DNA of 51,365 nt from Paludibacteraceae bacterium (GTDB taxonomy: Bacteria; Bacteroidota; Bacteroidia; Bacteroidales; Paludibacteraceae). Position numbers and translations under genes: made by a program. Positions 43,701 through 50,651 of the stretch are shown here, one piece after another; position 1 is the stretch's first letter; each line of letters starts with the position of its first letter. The stretch lies in the NCBI GenBank assembly GCA_017525455.1, contig JAFXSS010000050.1, positions 1 through 51,365 on the forward strand, read 5' to 3'. The notes below the pieces were generated by a model, which searched no databases, had not been told where the DNA came from, and saw only the letters and a program-made list of their open reading frames with translations.

Positions 43701-46476
43701 AAACCTCTATCAGTATGGAAGCAGTGCATCTTACTTGATTCCGGAATGTACGAAGGTAGGAGGCAATACGACCACTCAAAGCAACTTACCATACGCCATA
43801 GCAAATGGTACAGCGGCAACGGGTTACAACTATGCTCGTACTCAGGAGAACGGCGATTACTCGTTGAGATTCTATTCGACGACATCGGCATACAACAACT
43901 ATATCGCATTGCCTGATATGGCCTTCCCGCTCGACTCGATGACACTTCACTTCTGGGGACGTGCAGCATATTTCTATAAGTCAACACATACGACCCAAGC
44001 AACCAAGGAGCGTCTTGCGGCTGTCAATAGCGCCTATCTGCGTCAATTGATAATCGGTGTAATGAGTGATGCAGATGACTTCAATACCTTCATTCCGCTA
44101 GATACCATTACGTATGACAAGGTTTGGTCTGGAGCTGTAGCATCGGTGGCTGACCGGTATATGTCAGATGACAAGACGGGCAACAACTGGTGGCAGGAAT
44201 ATGCTATACCTTTGGCCAAGTATGCAGGAAAGGGTAATATTGCTATCGTGGCTCCGAAGCCTACGGGAACAAGTTACTTCTTCTTGGAAGATATGGAGAT
44301 TGTCAAAGGTACCTTCTGTACCGCAGCAAGCAATGTTCGTGTTGCTGACCTTCAGTCGCGTGAGGCTACTATTGCATGGCAATTGCCTGAGGACGCCAGT
44401 GATTCAGTAGCGGTAGCACTCTATCTGGCAGTCAGTGGCAAGCAGCCTACGGATAGTTTGGTTGAGCAGGTAGATAGTGTGATTGCTTCGCACCAATACA
44501 CCTTCAAGAACCTCATGCCAGGTCGCGACTACTACTATGCAGTTAAGCATTATTGCTCCAACGAGGATGAATCGCCGTGGTCGAATGTGCAAATGTTCAC
44601 TTGCAACTATGAGGCACCGTTCTTCTTGGAAGATGTCAGTGCTGTTACGACCTATCCTGTAGATTGGTCGCGTGGCGGAAATACTTCTGCTACCGGTAGC
44701 ACTTTGGCTGACTTCCTCGCTACGGGCACAGTAGGCTCATTGACAGAGACTGCTACAAGTAATTCTGCATGGCGTAGGAATGTGACAGCGAATGGTATGG
44801 GATCAGGAACGTTGTACAGTATCCTGTCGACAGGTACGGGTACTTCTGTTACTTACTCCAACGCATGGCTCTTCTCGCCGATTATCACTTTGAAAGAGAC
44901 CGAGGCTGCCAACATGATGCTTAGCTTCGATATGGGTATGTGGGGTAGTAGCTATGACGCTCCTGCAAAAGTAGGTGAAGCAGACTACTTTATGGTTCTT
45001 GTATCTTCAGATGGCGGTAAGACTTGGTCGGAGGAGAAATCATGGAAATGGGCCGCAGACGGCACCGGTGATTTCGACTACAACGAAGTAATCAACGAGC
45101 GTCGTACGTGGTATATCGACTTGACAGAGTTTGTAGGCAAGAATATCAAGATGGCATTCTATGCGCATTCGCAAACTGATGGTGGTGTTAATACAGGCAA
45201 CCGCCTGTACTTGGATAACTTCCAACTCAACGCCTTTACCAAGACTGAGTACGATGAGCAAATATGCCGTTGGAACGATTATGCCGACGCAGCGTTCACT
45301 ATTGATGCTGATGACCTTATCGTAGGCGAGACTACCGCTTATGACCAGTTCATCCGCGGAACGAAGCTTGGTGTTCTGGATAAACTGACCATTTTGAACC
45401 TCACCGTTGGTACGTCCACAACTACTACATTGGAAGCTACACGCTGCGAAGGCGGAAGCTATGAGGAGAATGGTTTTGCAATCTACGACCTCAAGGTATC
45501 CAATAAGTATTCACGTAAGCTTGTCGGGGTGAATACATGCGATTCAATCGTTGAGCTCAACCTCACGGTTACTCCTACCAAGCGTGTTGTTCTTGAAGAA
45601 ACGATTTGCCAAGGTTCGTATTATGAGTTCAATGGTGTGAAGTACTACACCAATACGACTCTGTCTGAAACCTTTACGGCTGCAGACGGATGCGATAGCG
45701 TAGTATCGCTCTACCTGACTGTGGCTCCGATTCTGCAAGGTGAAACGGAAGAGGTGTTCCTCTGCCCGGGTAAGTCGTATAACTTCTCCGAGAAGTATCC
45801 TGCTCTAACGGAACCTGGTACATATCAGGATACCATCATCAATGCTCGCGGATGTGATTCGCTCATCTCGGTAGTGATCAATGCTGCACCGAGTGCATCG
45901 ACTTTGATTCGTGCTGCTATTTGCCAAGGCAATCGCTACGATGAATATCCGTTCCACGGATTGCAGGATGCCGGTGATTGGACCAGCAAACTGGAGACTG
46001 CGTATGGTTGCGACTCGATTGTAACGCTCCACCTCATGGTGGCTACGCCGAATGCCGAGACGCAGACCTTCGAGTTGTACGATACCATCTCGTCCGACAA
46101 GTTGCCGTACGTGCTCAACGGTGTTGAACTGTTACCGGTTGGTACAGAGCGTGGCGTATATACACGCACTGTTTCTCTCGGTTGCGGCGAGGCTACTCTG
46201 GTTATCAATGTTGATAACGCTGAGGGCGTTGACGATATCTATGTCAATACACTCGCTGTAACGCCTAACCCTGTATCCGTAGGCGAGGCTGTACGCGTTC
46301 TGGGTCAGTTCAGCAATGCCGAGGTTGAGGTTATCACCGCTACCGGTGCTGTAGCTTACAGACAGCAGTTCACGACAGGTCAAATCACCGTTCCGGGTAT
46401 ACCGGTTGCAGGTGTTTACCTCGTTCGTCTGACCGATAGCAAGGGCGTTTACCATGCTAAACTCGTGGTAAAGTAA
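37714..46476 (+). CDS. Giant T9SS-secreted surface protein, nine lectin-like units alternating with Fn3 modules
   Basis: A 2,920-residue secreted protein. After a signal peptide (about 1-20) come nine jelly-roll-type units (choice-of-anchor J/cleaved-adhesin-like, with LPYxxxF and CW motifs) separated by eight fibronectin-III-like modules beginning near residues 189, 472, 746, 1019, 1296, 1587, 1892 and 2201. Unit nine ends near 2510. Four short repeats follow (CxGxxY...GCDSIVxLxLTV, about 2560-2830), then a type A T9SS sorting domain (about 2840-2920: VTPNPVSVGEAVRVL, VEVITATGAVAYRQ, PVAGVYLVRLTD). Likely a long surface adhesin or stalk; ligand unknown. It starts at ATG 37714, 67 nt after the barrel gene; no clear promoter is seen in the gap. 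Confidence 0.85.
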   Translation: MKKTLLSTLLLMLLSVATFAAKEDLYALYTGFEDGAIPEGWIQENVSGQTLWAVEKADTALYPSSAVAGDYRLLLRNNTEQTQRFITRLITPVMDLREVTLPVLMFSHAQQQRTGDVDTLRVYYRSTAESRWVLLATYPDGKTNKYPNWTDEIIDLPAQSATYQLAFEGIDNFGRGIALDEIIVRPMPTCDVPTQLSAGSISTSGAVISWLASMDADSIEVVVATAELDPENIDMSAIALHKFTPYFNDTLIGLKRNTTYYWYVNSYCSGEVSGWAGSSFRTRNLASIPYTQQFNLPYAQDVVNHMAYMTQGTSILRSDGTMEYMPFVNQNTNTDRPRYSYDSTSCYVFAGGRSVSTAIPAGEYVYGTTPELDVDDISKLTVSFWGSAYTYVSDDYESAIIVGVMANPDDYSTFVPVDTFRVTKQYQFAKFTCDLAKYKGDGKYVALSSDFKEKKNLFYVDNLEVNYSPAVAAPEGISISAVDYNKITVNVADLKGADSWNLVVASDFNYNGKKPSKVLLEKTGLTGSSFTIEEDTITNKIVQVYVQAVKGGQVSAWSLPEVIKVPGLCQLPYELPFSGKSTQYDYRDSYSNYVRYISSRSTFWDLNYDAVVDNGAISRTPWYYSSGPAIVMSYVGEYIALPAVKDLKNTYVRFSFSPYYSSEGYVDDARLALGVMTDPLDFSTFDSLAVFDGTGVLVPRQKEITYAFDEYKGEGKYIAFKYVLPKSEKDGNGVNIYFANVYSQGECPLASSIQTVIGATDLALSWKGETEQKYIARIIATKPKSTEADTIVMDSLVTGTSALLEGLKPHTSYYYNVGTKCPSDTTWGTPQLFTTNCLAAEPLPYVEGFESYASGANTKRKPDCWNISGWSAYAPPSGGSESVSYYPYIYNSASYVHGGSQCLVIGASSTSSTNQWLALPVMDAEVNTLQMSFWLRSPLNGYNDTIFIGLQPEDAKDLSNFEQIAYVIAPNVSGKYYEYIVRFDGYQGTSAGKRLTFLKRSTAQHYWYIDDIKVEPLAACAKITDVDFSTIGVTGATVKWTSETASEWEVIMATKSLDQAAFDTINKAEIDSAVILVWERVTTNPYVLSSDLANVNTTYYVYVRGICDGQYGYWSNEASFATLCSAEDIEAYTENFQTQANASCWTMGVRSGTSNAPSFNTNGYLYIFNTTSSDGAYAVMPPMDTEDISQYQISFDAHGGTGAAYLKEVTVGIVTNAADLSTFEAMNTLSLNQVAATSAATNFGFDEAYRYTVRFSGYEGDWRGSKGNRVMFISESGEKANYVYVDNIKFNKIGAVLEPLEVWATEVGMDYAELTWDTVGTKYNVKVSTKRIDPETEAGDKFDQIVNGNGVRVEGLTMLTRYYVYIQTVGAESNSLWSNVRWFSTVCPPSYSLPYKNDFSGKVVPTSSPYAGVDCWQLYYDNVAIEDYLSGSSFYCRPYASANKAGTVTGDNGLYLGSTLGSTTVNPKTAIAVMPALETDLSKAMLEFDWKSSVTTNTESAPNLRKLAYGIATEVDSLEAILNTIEWLDTITTEGYIGTWKHEMLPLNKYAGEGKYIVLAQFGGNGVAASTVAYAYLDNVLVSQAPAVFPPASIECGKTFGSTAELSWNQTLGNYSQWQVVAVPAGEAIPENPTVQTFNATSGVFTGLNGATEYDFYVRAVDTNGQVSPWVASPATGTTLYLVEVADASWDFDDKNDVVQYGTSATYIMQKGWLQGMSKGTYSQSNVPYIQKNTISTAAASLGKRTSWYSFSGDSCLRFYSTSSIGSYAVIPQINCNLDSMQLRFKARPGYGNENTGAYSNTYAKGTYSRSVTIGYMTDPYDFSTFKEITTYKADEVTATKLEDDPEGTNFWRELTIPLYGVGEGKYLAFATGYDQTNYMYIDDVIVEKETGCSVPVRLAVDSLAYDAAKFVWGSGKTAWDVQVITDSVGGGDSIIVASTVNELAFTVMELTEKTNYTFRVRSNCGEDNVSDWVSVAFTTPCEPTDQMNAVWSFNKNLYQYGSSASYLIPECTKVGGNTTTQSNLPYAIANGTAATGYNYARTQENGDYSLRFYSTTSAYNNYIALPDMAFPLDSMTLHFWGRAAYFYKSTHTTQATKERLAAVNSAYLRQLIIGVMSDADDFNTFIPLDTITYDKVWSGAVASVADRYMSDDKTGNNWWQEYAIPLAKYAGKGNIAIVAPKPTGTSYFFLEDMEIVKGTFCTAASNVRVADLQSREATIAWQLPEDASDSVAVALYLAVSGKQPTDSLVEQVDSVIASHQYTFKNLMPGRDYYYAVKHYCSNEDESPWSNVQMFTCNYEAPFFLEDVSAVTTYPVDWSRGGNTSATGSTLADFLATGTVGSLTETATSNSAWRRNVTANGMGSGTLYSILSTGTGTSVTYSNAWLFSPIITLKETEAANMMLSFDMGMWGSSYDAPAKVGEADYFMVLVSSDGGKTWSEEKSWKWAADGTGDFDYNEVINERRTWYIDLTEFVGKNIKMAFYAHSQTDGGVNTGNRLYLDNFQLNAFTKTEYDEQICRWNDYADAAFTIDADDLIVGETTAYDQFIRGTKLGVLDKLTILNLTVGTSTTTTLEATRCEGGSYEENGFAIYDLKVSNKYSRKLVGVNTCDSIVELNLTVTPTKRVVLEETICQGSYYEFNGVKYYTNTTLSETFTAADGCDSVVSLYLTVAPILQGETEEVFLCPGKSYNFSEKYPALTEPGTYQDTIINARGCDSLISVVINAAPSASTLIRAAICQGNRYDEYPFHGLQDAGDWTSKLETAYGCDSIVTLHLMVATPNAETQTFELYDTISSDKLPYVLNGVELLPVGTERGVYTRTVSLGCGEATLVINVDNAEGVDDIYVNTLAVTPNPVSVGEAVRVLGQFSNAEVEVITATGAVAYRQQFTTGQITVPGIPVAGVYLVRLTDSKGVYHAKLVVK

Positions 46477-46497
46477 CCTGCCGTTAGGTTTATATTC

Positions 46498-46527
46498 AAG
46501 ACAAGCGTCCATTCGGGCGCTTGTCTT
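46498..46527. terminator. Hairpin after the giant gene
   Basis: AAGACAAGCG (46498-46507) pairs perfectly with CGCTTGTCTT (46518-46527) across a 10-nt loop. No T-tract follows, so efficient intrinsic termination is uncertain; it may mark the mRNA 3' end. Confidence 0.6.
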
Positions 46528-46547
46528 GTGCTAAAAAATCACGTAGT

Positions 46548-47477
46548 ATGCATCAACACAGTTCTGTTTCGAGTAGGCAGCAAGATATCTACCGCATAAC
46601 TATCGTCGGCAGTATAGTGAATGTGCTGCTCACGGTACTCAAGTTCATTGCCGGTGTGCTTGGCGCATCAGCGGCTATGATTGCCGATGCTGTGCACTCG
46701 CTCAGTGATCTGCTGACGGACTTTGTAGTCTTGCTGTTTGTCAAACTCAGTAGTCGTCCGGCCGACACCGATCATCCGTACGGCCACGGCAAGTATGAGA
46801 CCTTGGCTACCACCATCGTTGCCATTGCTCTGATAGCCGCCGGCGGTGTACTGATGGCCGGGGGCATTGAGAAGATTGTTGCAGCCGTCCATGGCGAGCG
46901 ACTGGTTATCCCCGGACGCATAGCCCTATGGGCGGCACTGATCAGTATAGCAGCCAAGGAAGCGGTGTATTGGGCAACCGTCATTGTGGCCAAACGTGTG
47001 GACTCGACAGTCTTGCGAGCGAACGCATGGCATCACCGCACGGACGCTCTCTCTTCCGTCGCTACAGCATTGGGCATAGGCGGCGCGCTGCTGCTCGGCG
47101 GACGATGGGCTATACTCGATCCGATAGCGGCTGTGCTCGTGAGCATATTCATCATCATAACCGCTGCGAAGATGCTCGGCGAGGCGGTGCAGGATCTGCT
47201 GGAGAAAAGTCTGCCGCCGGAGATTGAGCAGCAGATACGCGAGATAGTGCAGACAGATAGTGATATGAGTGAGATGCACCACCTGCGTACACGCCGTGTG
47301 GGTAATGTCTATTCGATCGAGATGCACCTCAGGATGCATGGCAACGTCTCCCTGTATGAGGCGCACCGCCACAGTATGCTGCTTGAGCAGCGATTGCGCG
47401 AGCGATTTGGCGACGGCACACTCATCACCATCCATATCGAGCCACTCAAAGTAAACGGAGTCTATCAGCCTGACTGA
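46548..47477 (+). CDS. Cation diffusion facilitator (zinc-type)
   Basis: A 309-residue inner-membrane exporter of the CDF family with about six transmembrane helices and a cytoplasmic C-terminal domain. Metal site residues appear as HSLSD in helix 2 and HHRTD in helix 5 (HxxxD plus HxxxD), the pattern of Zn(II) transporters, with DHPYGHGKYE after helix 2. It moves divalent metal out of the cell using the proton gradient. ATG 46548 is used; an upstream TTG at 46521 lies inside the preceding hairpin. Metal specificity is inferred from the motif. Confidence 0.9.
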   Translation: MHQHSSVSSRQQDIYRITIVGSIVNVLLTVLKFIAGVLGASAAMIADAVHSLSDLLTDFVVLLFVKLSSRPADTDHPYGHGKYETLATTIVAIALIAAGGVLMAGGIEKIVAAVHGERLVIPGRIALWAALISIAAKEAVYWATVIVAKRVDSTVLRANAWHHRTDALSSVATALGIGGALLLGGRWAILDPIAAVLVSIFIIITAAKMLGEAVQDLLEKSLPPEIEQQIREIVQTDSDMSEMHHLRTRRVGNVYSIEMHLRMHGNVSLYEAHRHSMLLEQRLRERFGDGTLITIHIEPLKVNGVYQPD

Positions 47478-47495
47478 AAGACTCCGTTCTTTTAT
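47454..47495 (+). terminator. Terminator of the CDF gene
   Basis: AACGGAGTC (47454-47462, inside the end of the gene) pairs with GACTCCGTT (47480-47488), followed by CTTTTAT. It separates the convergent CDF and OB-fold genes. Confidence 0.75.
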
Positions 47496-47514
47496 GATAA
47501 TACTCAGAATAGCC

Positions 47515-49524
47515 TTATCTGCTTGCGCCGGTCAAGGTAAATTCCCCTTGATCGGTTAGCACATACAGCACTCCGTCACGCATCACAACGCGCGCACGGG
47601 GTGCTGATTCTGTATAGTCGAGGGCATCCTCGATGTGCGGATCAGGCTGCTCGGGATATACCTCCTGGCTGACGATGTACAGAGTTACAACGTCCCAGTC
47701 GTAACTTACGATAGCAGTCAGTTGTGAAGACCGGTTCTCGACGAATGCAGGCAAGTTGAATTTGTTAGTCATGGCATACTCGCGCCCCTTGTAGGTCAGT
47801 GTAGTCTTACCCGTAATTACTGCTGTATCCAGTACCATGTATCGGCATACATCGGCAGAGTCAATCACTGCGCCTGCTTCTTCCGGCAGTACTTCGGTGC
47901 CATGACTTATCTTGAACTGTTCCGTCGGACTGATCTCCGGCACGCCGAAGTAATTGATATAACGCCCTGTAACGCCGCTGAGTTGGTCGCCGGCCTTGAC
48001 ATCGGCGCCGTATCGCTTGCCCGTCTCACCGTTGCCGCGGTCGAAGAGCAGCATAGAGCCGGTGTTGTCACGAACGTAAATGTAGTTGTCGTACTTCTTG
48101 GTTACCACCACATCAGTCAGGTACACAACGGTATGATCTTCCTGCCTTACTGCTTCGCTTACGGGCATCGGATTGATGCGGTTGAGCAGTACAGCCACGC
48201 GCGACTCTGTATCGCCCGACCGCAACACAAGCGTATCGGTATAATGCCCTGCAGCGGATATGTCGTACCTGACGGTCAGATTGTCGCCGTCACGGTCAAT
48301 ACTGGCTGCTGACAGACTGAACACTTCGCCCTTGACGAGTGATGCCGATATGTCTTCTGTCAGTTTGTTGGCATTGACCTGTATGGTACGGCTGCCTTTT
48401 GTGGCGATGGTTGTGCCGAAGTTCACCATTGGTGCCACGATGGCTGCTATATCGCCCATAGCCGGTACGCGGCGGTAGAGGCAGACGGGTGTCTGCGAGC
48501 GGTCCTTGTAGCAGGCAAACAGAGTGGGGCTGTTCGAGGCGTTGTACTGGATGATCTTAGCCAGGCTGTTACCCATGTTCGTAATCACAGCTTCGCCTCC
48601 GTTCACGATCTGTATGTCCCACAGTCCGTAGTTGCCGTATGTACCTTCGTCCACGACATCGTTCCACAGCGCCAGACGGTTCTTCGTCTTGCCGCCCGAT
48701 GCCACGAGATATGCCTCTTCGTATCGCAACTCGTCCTGAAAGATGTATGCAGTCTGTCCGTTCAGTTCGGCTACACGCAGGGTATAGATGGCGCGTTCGT
48801 CGGGCTCAACCTGTGAGCGGTCGGCAGAGTAACGGCCATGGATAGCATGGATGTTGTTCACGCTCTCCCATTCGTCGTAATAGCCCATCACATAATCTAC
48901 GCCGTCCTTATATACGCCTATGATCACCTGGTCGGAGTCCTGCAACTGGTTGATATCTGTCACAAGCTGATAGGTATCCATTGTGAATACCGAACTGCCG
49001 CCGTTTGCTGAACGGATACTGATTGTGTTGATATAGATGCCGTTCTCCGTACAGTCCACCCAGAACTTGATCCTGCCGCTTTGTGGCGTCGCGAACTGTA
49101 TGACCGAGTCGCGGTTCAGTGTGCCAGCACCGCTTGTGGCAGGTTTGGCCACGCTGATGCTCTGCGGAGCGTTGTCGCCTACTTGCACGTATATCGTACC
49201 GCGACCCTTGCTGCTGTTCTGGCAGAAATTCACCGTTACGCGTCGCACCTCGTTGAACGGGAGCACCGATGTGGCACCTGCACCGCTTGTGCTTGTCTTG
49301 ACGCCCACGCCTGCACTGTTCAGCGACCCGTCGGCATAGATGCGGCCGGCGTTGTACTCGGATGCTTCCTTGTTACACACCCAACCGTCGGTCGTGCCGT
49401 CACATACGGTGGCATCCACCTTACTCGCCCATTTGACGGATGTAAACGTGTAGGTCGTCACACCGGCCGACAACCTAACTGCCGCAACCAGTGCGGCCAA
49501 AAGAATAAAATATATTTTTTTCAT
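47515..49524 (-). CDS. Secreted multi-domain protein with OB-fold-like domain
   Basis: A 669-residue secreted protein. Signal peptide (MKKIYFILLAALVAAVRLSAG), a beta-sandwich-like N-terminal part (about 22-180), a middle region (about 185-350, YQLVTDINQLQDSDQVIIG), a module near 360-450 (about IAAIVAPMVNFGTTIATKG), then an OB-fold-like domain (about 450-590: TVVYLTDVVVTKKYDNYIYVRDNTGSMLLF). The C-terminus, RARVVMRDGVLYVLTDQGEF, resembles a short tail seen on many Bacteroidales secreted proteins. I do not recognise the whole protein. It lies 14 nt downstream of the GH53 gene and probably shares its transcript. Confidence 0.7.
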   Translation of the reverse strand: MKKIYFILLAALVAAVRLSAGVTTYTFTSVKWASKVDATVCDGTTDGWVCNKEASEYNAGRIYADGSLNSAGVGVKTSTSGAGATSVLPFNEVRRVTVNFCQNSSKGRGTIYVQVGDNAPQSISVAKPATSGAGTLNRDSVIQFATPQSGRIKFWVDCTENGIYINTISIRSANGGSSVFTMDTYQLVTDINQLQDSDQVIIGVYKDGVDYVMGYYDEWESVNNIHAIHGRYSADRSQVEPDERAIYTLRVAELNGQTAYIFQDELRYEEAYLVASGGKTKNRLALWNDVVDEGTYGNYGLWDIQIVNGGEAVITNMGNSLAKIIQYNASNSPTLFACYKDRSQTPVCLYRRVPAMGDIAAIVAPMVNFGTTIATKGSRTIQVNANKLTEDISASLVKGEVFSLSAASIDRDGDNLTVRYDISAAGHYTDTLVLRSGDTESRVAVLLNRINPMPVSEAVRQEDHTVVYLTDVVVTKKYDNYIYVRDNTGSMLLFDRGNGETGKRYGADVKAGDQLSGVTGRYINYFGVPEISPTEQFKISHGTEVLPEEAGAVIDSADVCRYMVLDTAVITGKTTLTYKGREYAMTNKFNLPAFVENRSSQLTAIVSYDWDVVTLYIVSQEVYPEQPDPHIEDALDYTESAPRARVVMRDGVLYVLTDQGEFTLTGASR

Positions 49525-49538
49525 TATGTGAGTATTGA

Positions 49539-50636
49539 TTATTGTTTGTCGCTTGATAGTAGCTGTCGCATCACTTCAGTCGGTGCGCCGTCGTCGCTGA
49601 AGGCACCCATGTTGTAACTGCCCCAGCCCAGTGGGATGTACTCTGCCGGACGCCAACCGCCGTAGCACTCGGGTTCCCAGTAGAATATACCTGCGCAAGA
49701 GTCGATAGCTGTGGCGCGACGGATAAAGTCCGTCATCACGGTGTCGGACAGGGCGTTGTTGTTGAACATACCTATCTCTGCCACCATCACTGGACACTGC
49801 CAGTCGCTGATCAACCTTCGGATGTTCGCCTCCGCCAGTTCGTTCATCTCCTGCCACGACTTGCCGCCGTTCCACGCACTCATCATCGGGTAGTGCGACA
49901 GGCCGATCATATCCCACATGCCGCCATGTTCCTTCATAGCCTGCCAGAACCAGTCACGGCGCTCGTAGGCGTTGTCAACATGTACAATCACGGTGATGTT
50001 CGGAAATACTTCTTTTGCTGCTTTATATCCTGCTGCGGTCAGTCCGGCATATCTGTCCCATGCCTGCAGGTTGATGCTGTCTGCCATCTGATCGTTCACT
50101 TTCGCCATCGGCCAAAGCATGCCGTAGGGTGTCTCGTTGCCCACCTGTACCCATTCGGGTTCGATGTCGGCGTTCTTCAGTGCAGTTAGCACGTCCAGCG
50201 TATGATGGCGTACAGCCTGAAGCATAGCCTCATAGTCGTACGACTGCCAGGCCTCGGGTATATCTTGATGGTTGGGGTCGGCAAAGAAGTCCGAGTAATG
50301 GATATCCACCATCAGTCGCAGCCCCTGGTTGGCTACGCGTTGTGCCAGACCGAGCATATCCGGCAGGTTGCTCCAACCTGTCTTGTGGTTCACCCACACG
50401 CGCAAACGGACGGCGTTCATACCCATGCCGCTGAGCAGGGATATACAATCCTCCGCTTCACGCTCGACTGCAGCATCCGTGGCGGGTTGGTAGAACAGCA
50501 TGCCGTCGTGCTCCATCTCGCTGAGCCAACTCAGGTCAGCGCCGCGTGCCCATTCGGGTTGAGGAGGGGTATTGGTTTTTGTAGTACAGCCTGCTACCAA
50601 CAGGGTCAGGCAGAATAGTATGGATAACTTTTTCAT
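49539..50636 (-). CDS. GH53 endo-beta-1,4-galactanase lipoprotein
   Basis: A 365-residue lipoprotein (lipobox LVAGC, Cys17) of glycoside hydrolase family 53, which cuts beta-1,4-galactan side chains of pectin. A TIM barrel is indicated by RGADLSWL, MNAVRLRVWV, LMVDIHYSDFFADP, the acid/base Glu168 in VQVGNETP, SHYPM and the nucleophile Glu287 in MVAEIGM. It is probably anchored in the outer membrane and releases galacto-oligosaccharides. It lies 15 nt downstream of miaA. No SusCD pair is nearby, so it is not part of a classical polysaccharide utilisation locus in this window. Confidence 0.93.
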   Translation of the reverse strand: MKKLSILFCLTLLVAGCTTKTNTPPQPEWARGADLSWLSEMEHDGMLFYQPATDAAVEREAEDCISLLSGMGMNAVRLRVWVNHKTGWSNLPDMLGLAQRVANQGLRLMVDIHYSDFFADPNHQDIPEAWQSYDYEAMLQAVRHHTLDVLTALKNADIEPEWVQVGNETPYGMLWPMAKVNDQMADSINLQAWDRYAGLTAAGYKAAKEVFPNITVIVHVDNAYERRDWFWQAMKEHGGMWDMIGLSHYPMMSAWNGGKSWQEMNELAEANIRRLISDWQCPVMVAEIGMFNNNALSDTVMTDFIRRATAIDSCAGIFYWEPECYGGWRPAEYIPLGWGSYNMGAFSDDGAPTEVMRQLLSSDKQ

Positions 50637-50651
50637 GGTAATTGTTTGTTT

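Noticed and set aside
49539-50636. Polysaccharide utilisation locus around the GH53 gene
   Set aside because: No SusC/SusD pair, sugar regulator or other glycosidase is present nearby; the neighbours are miaA and an OB-fold protein.
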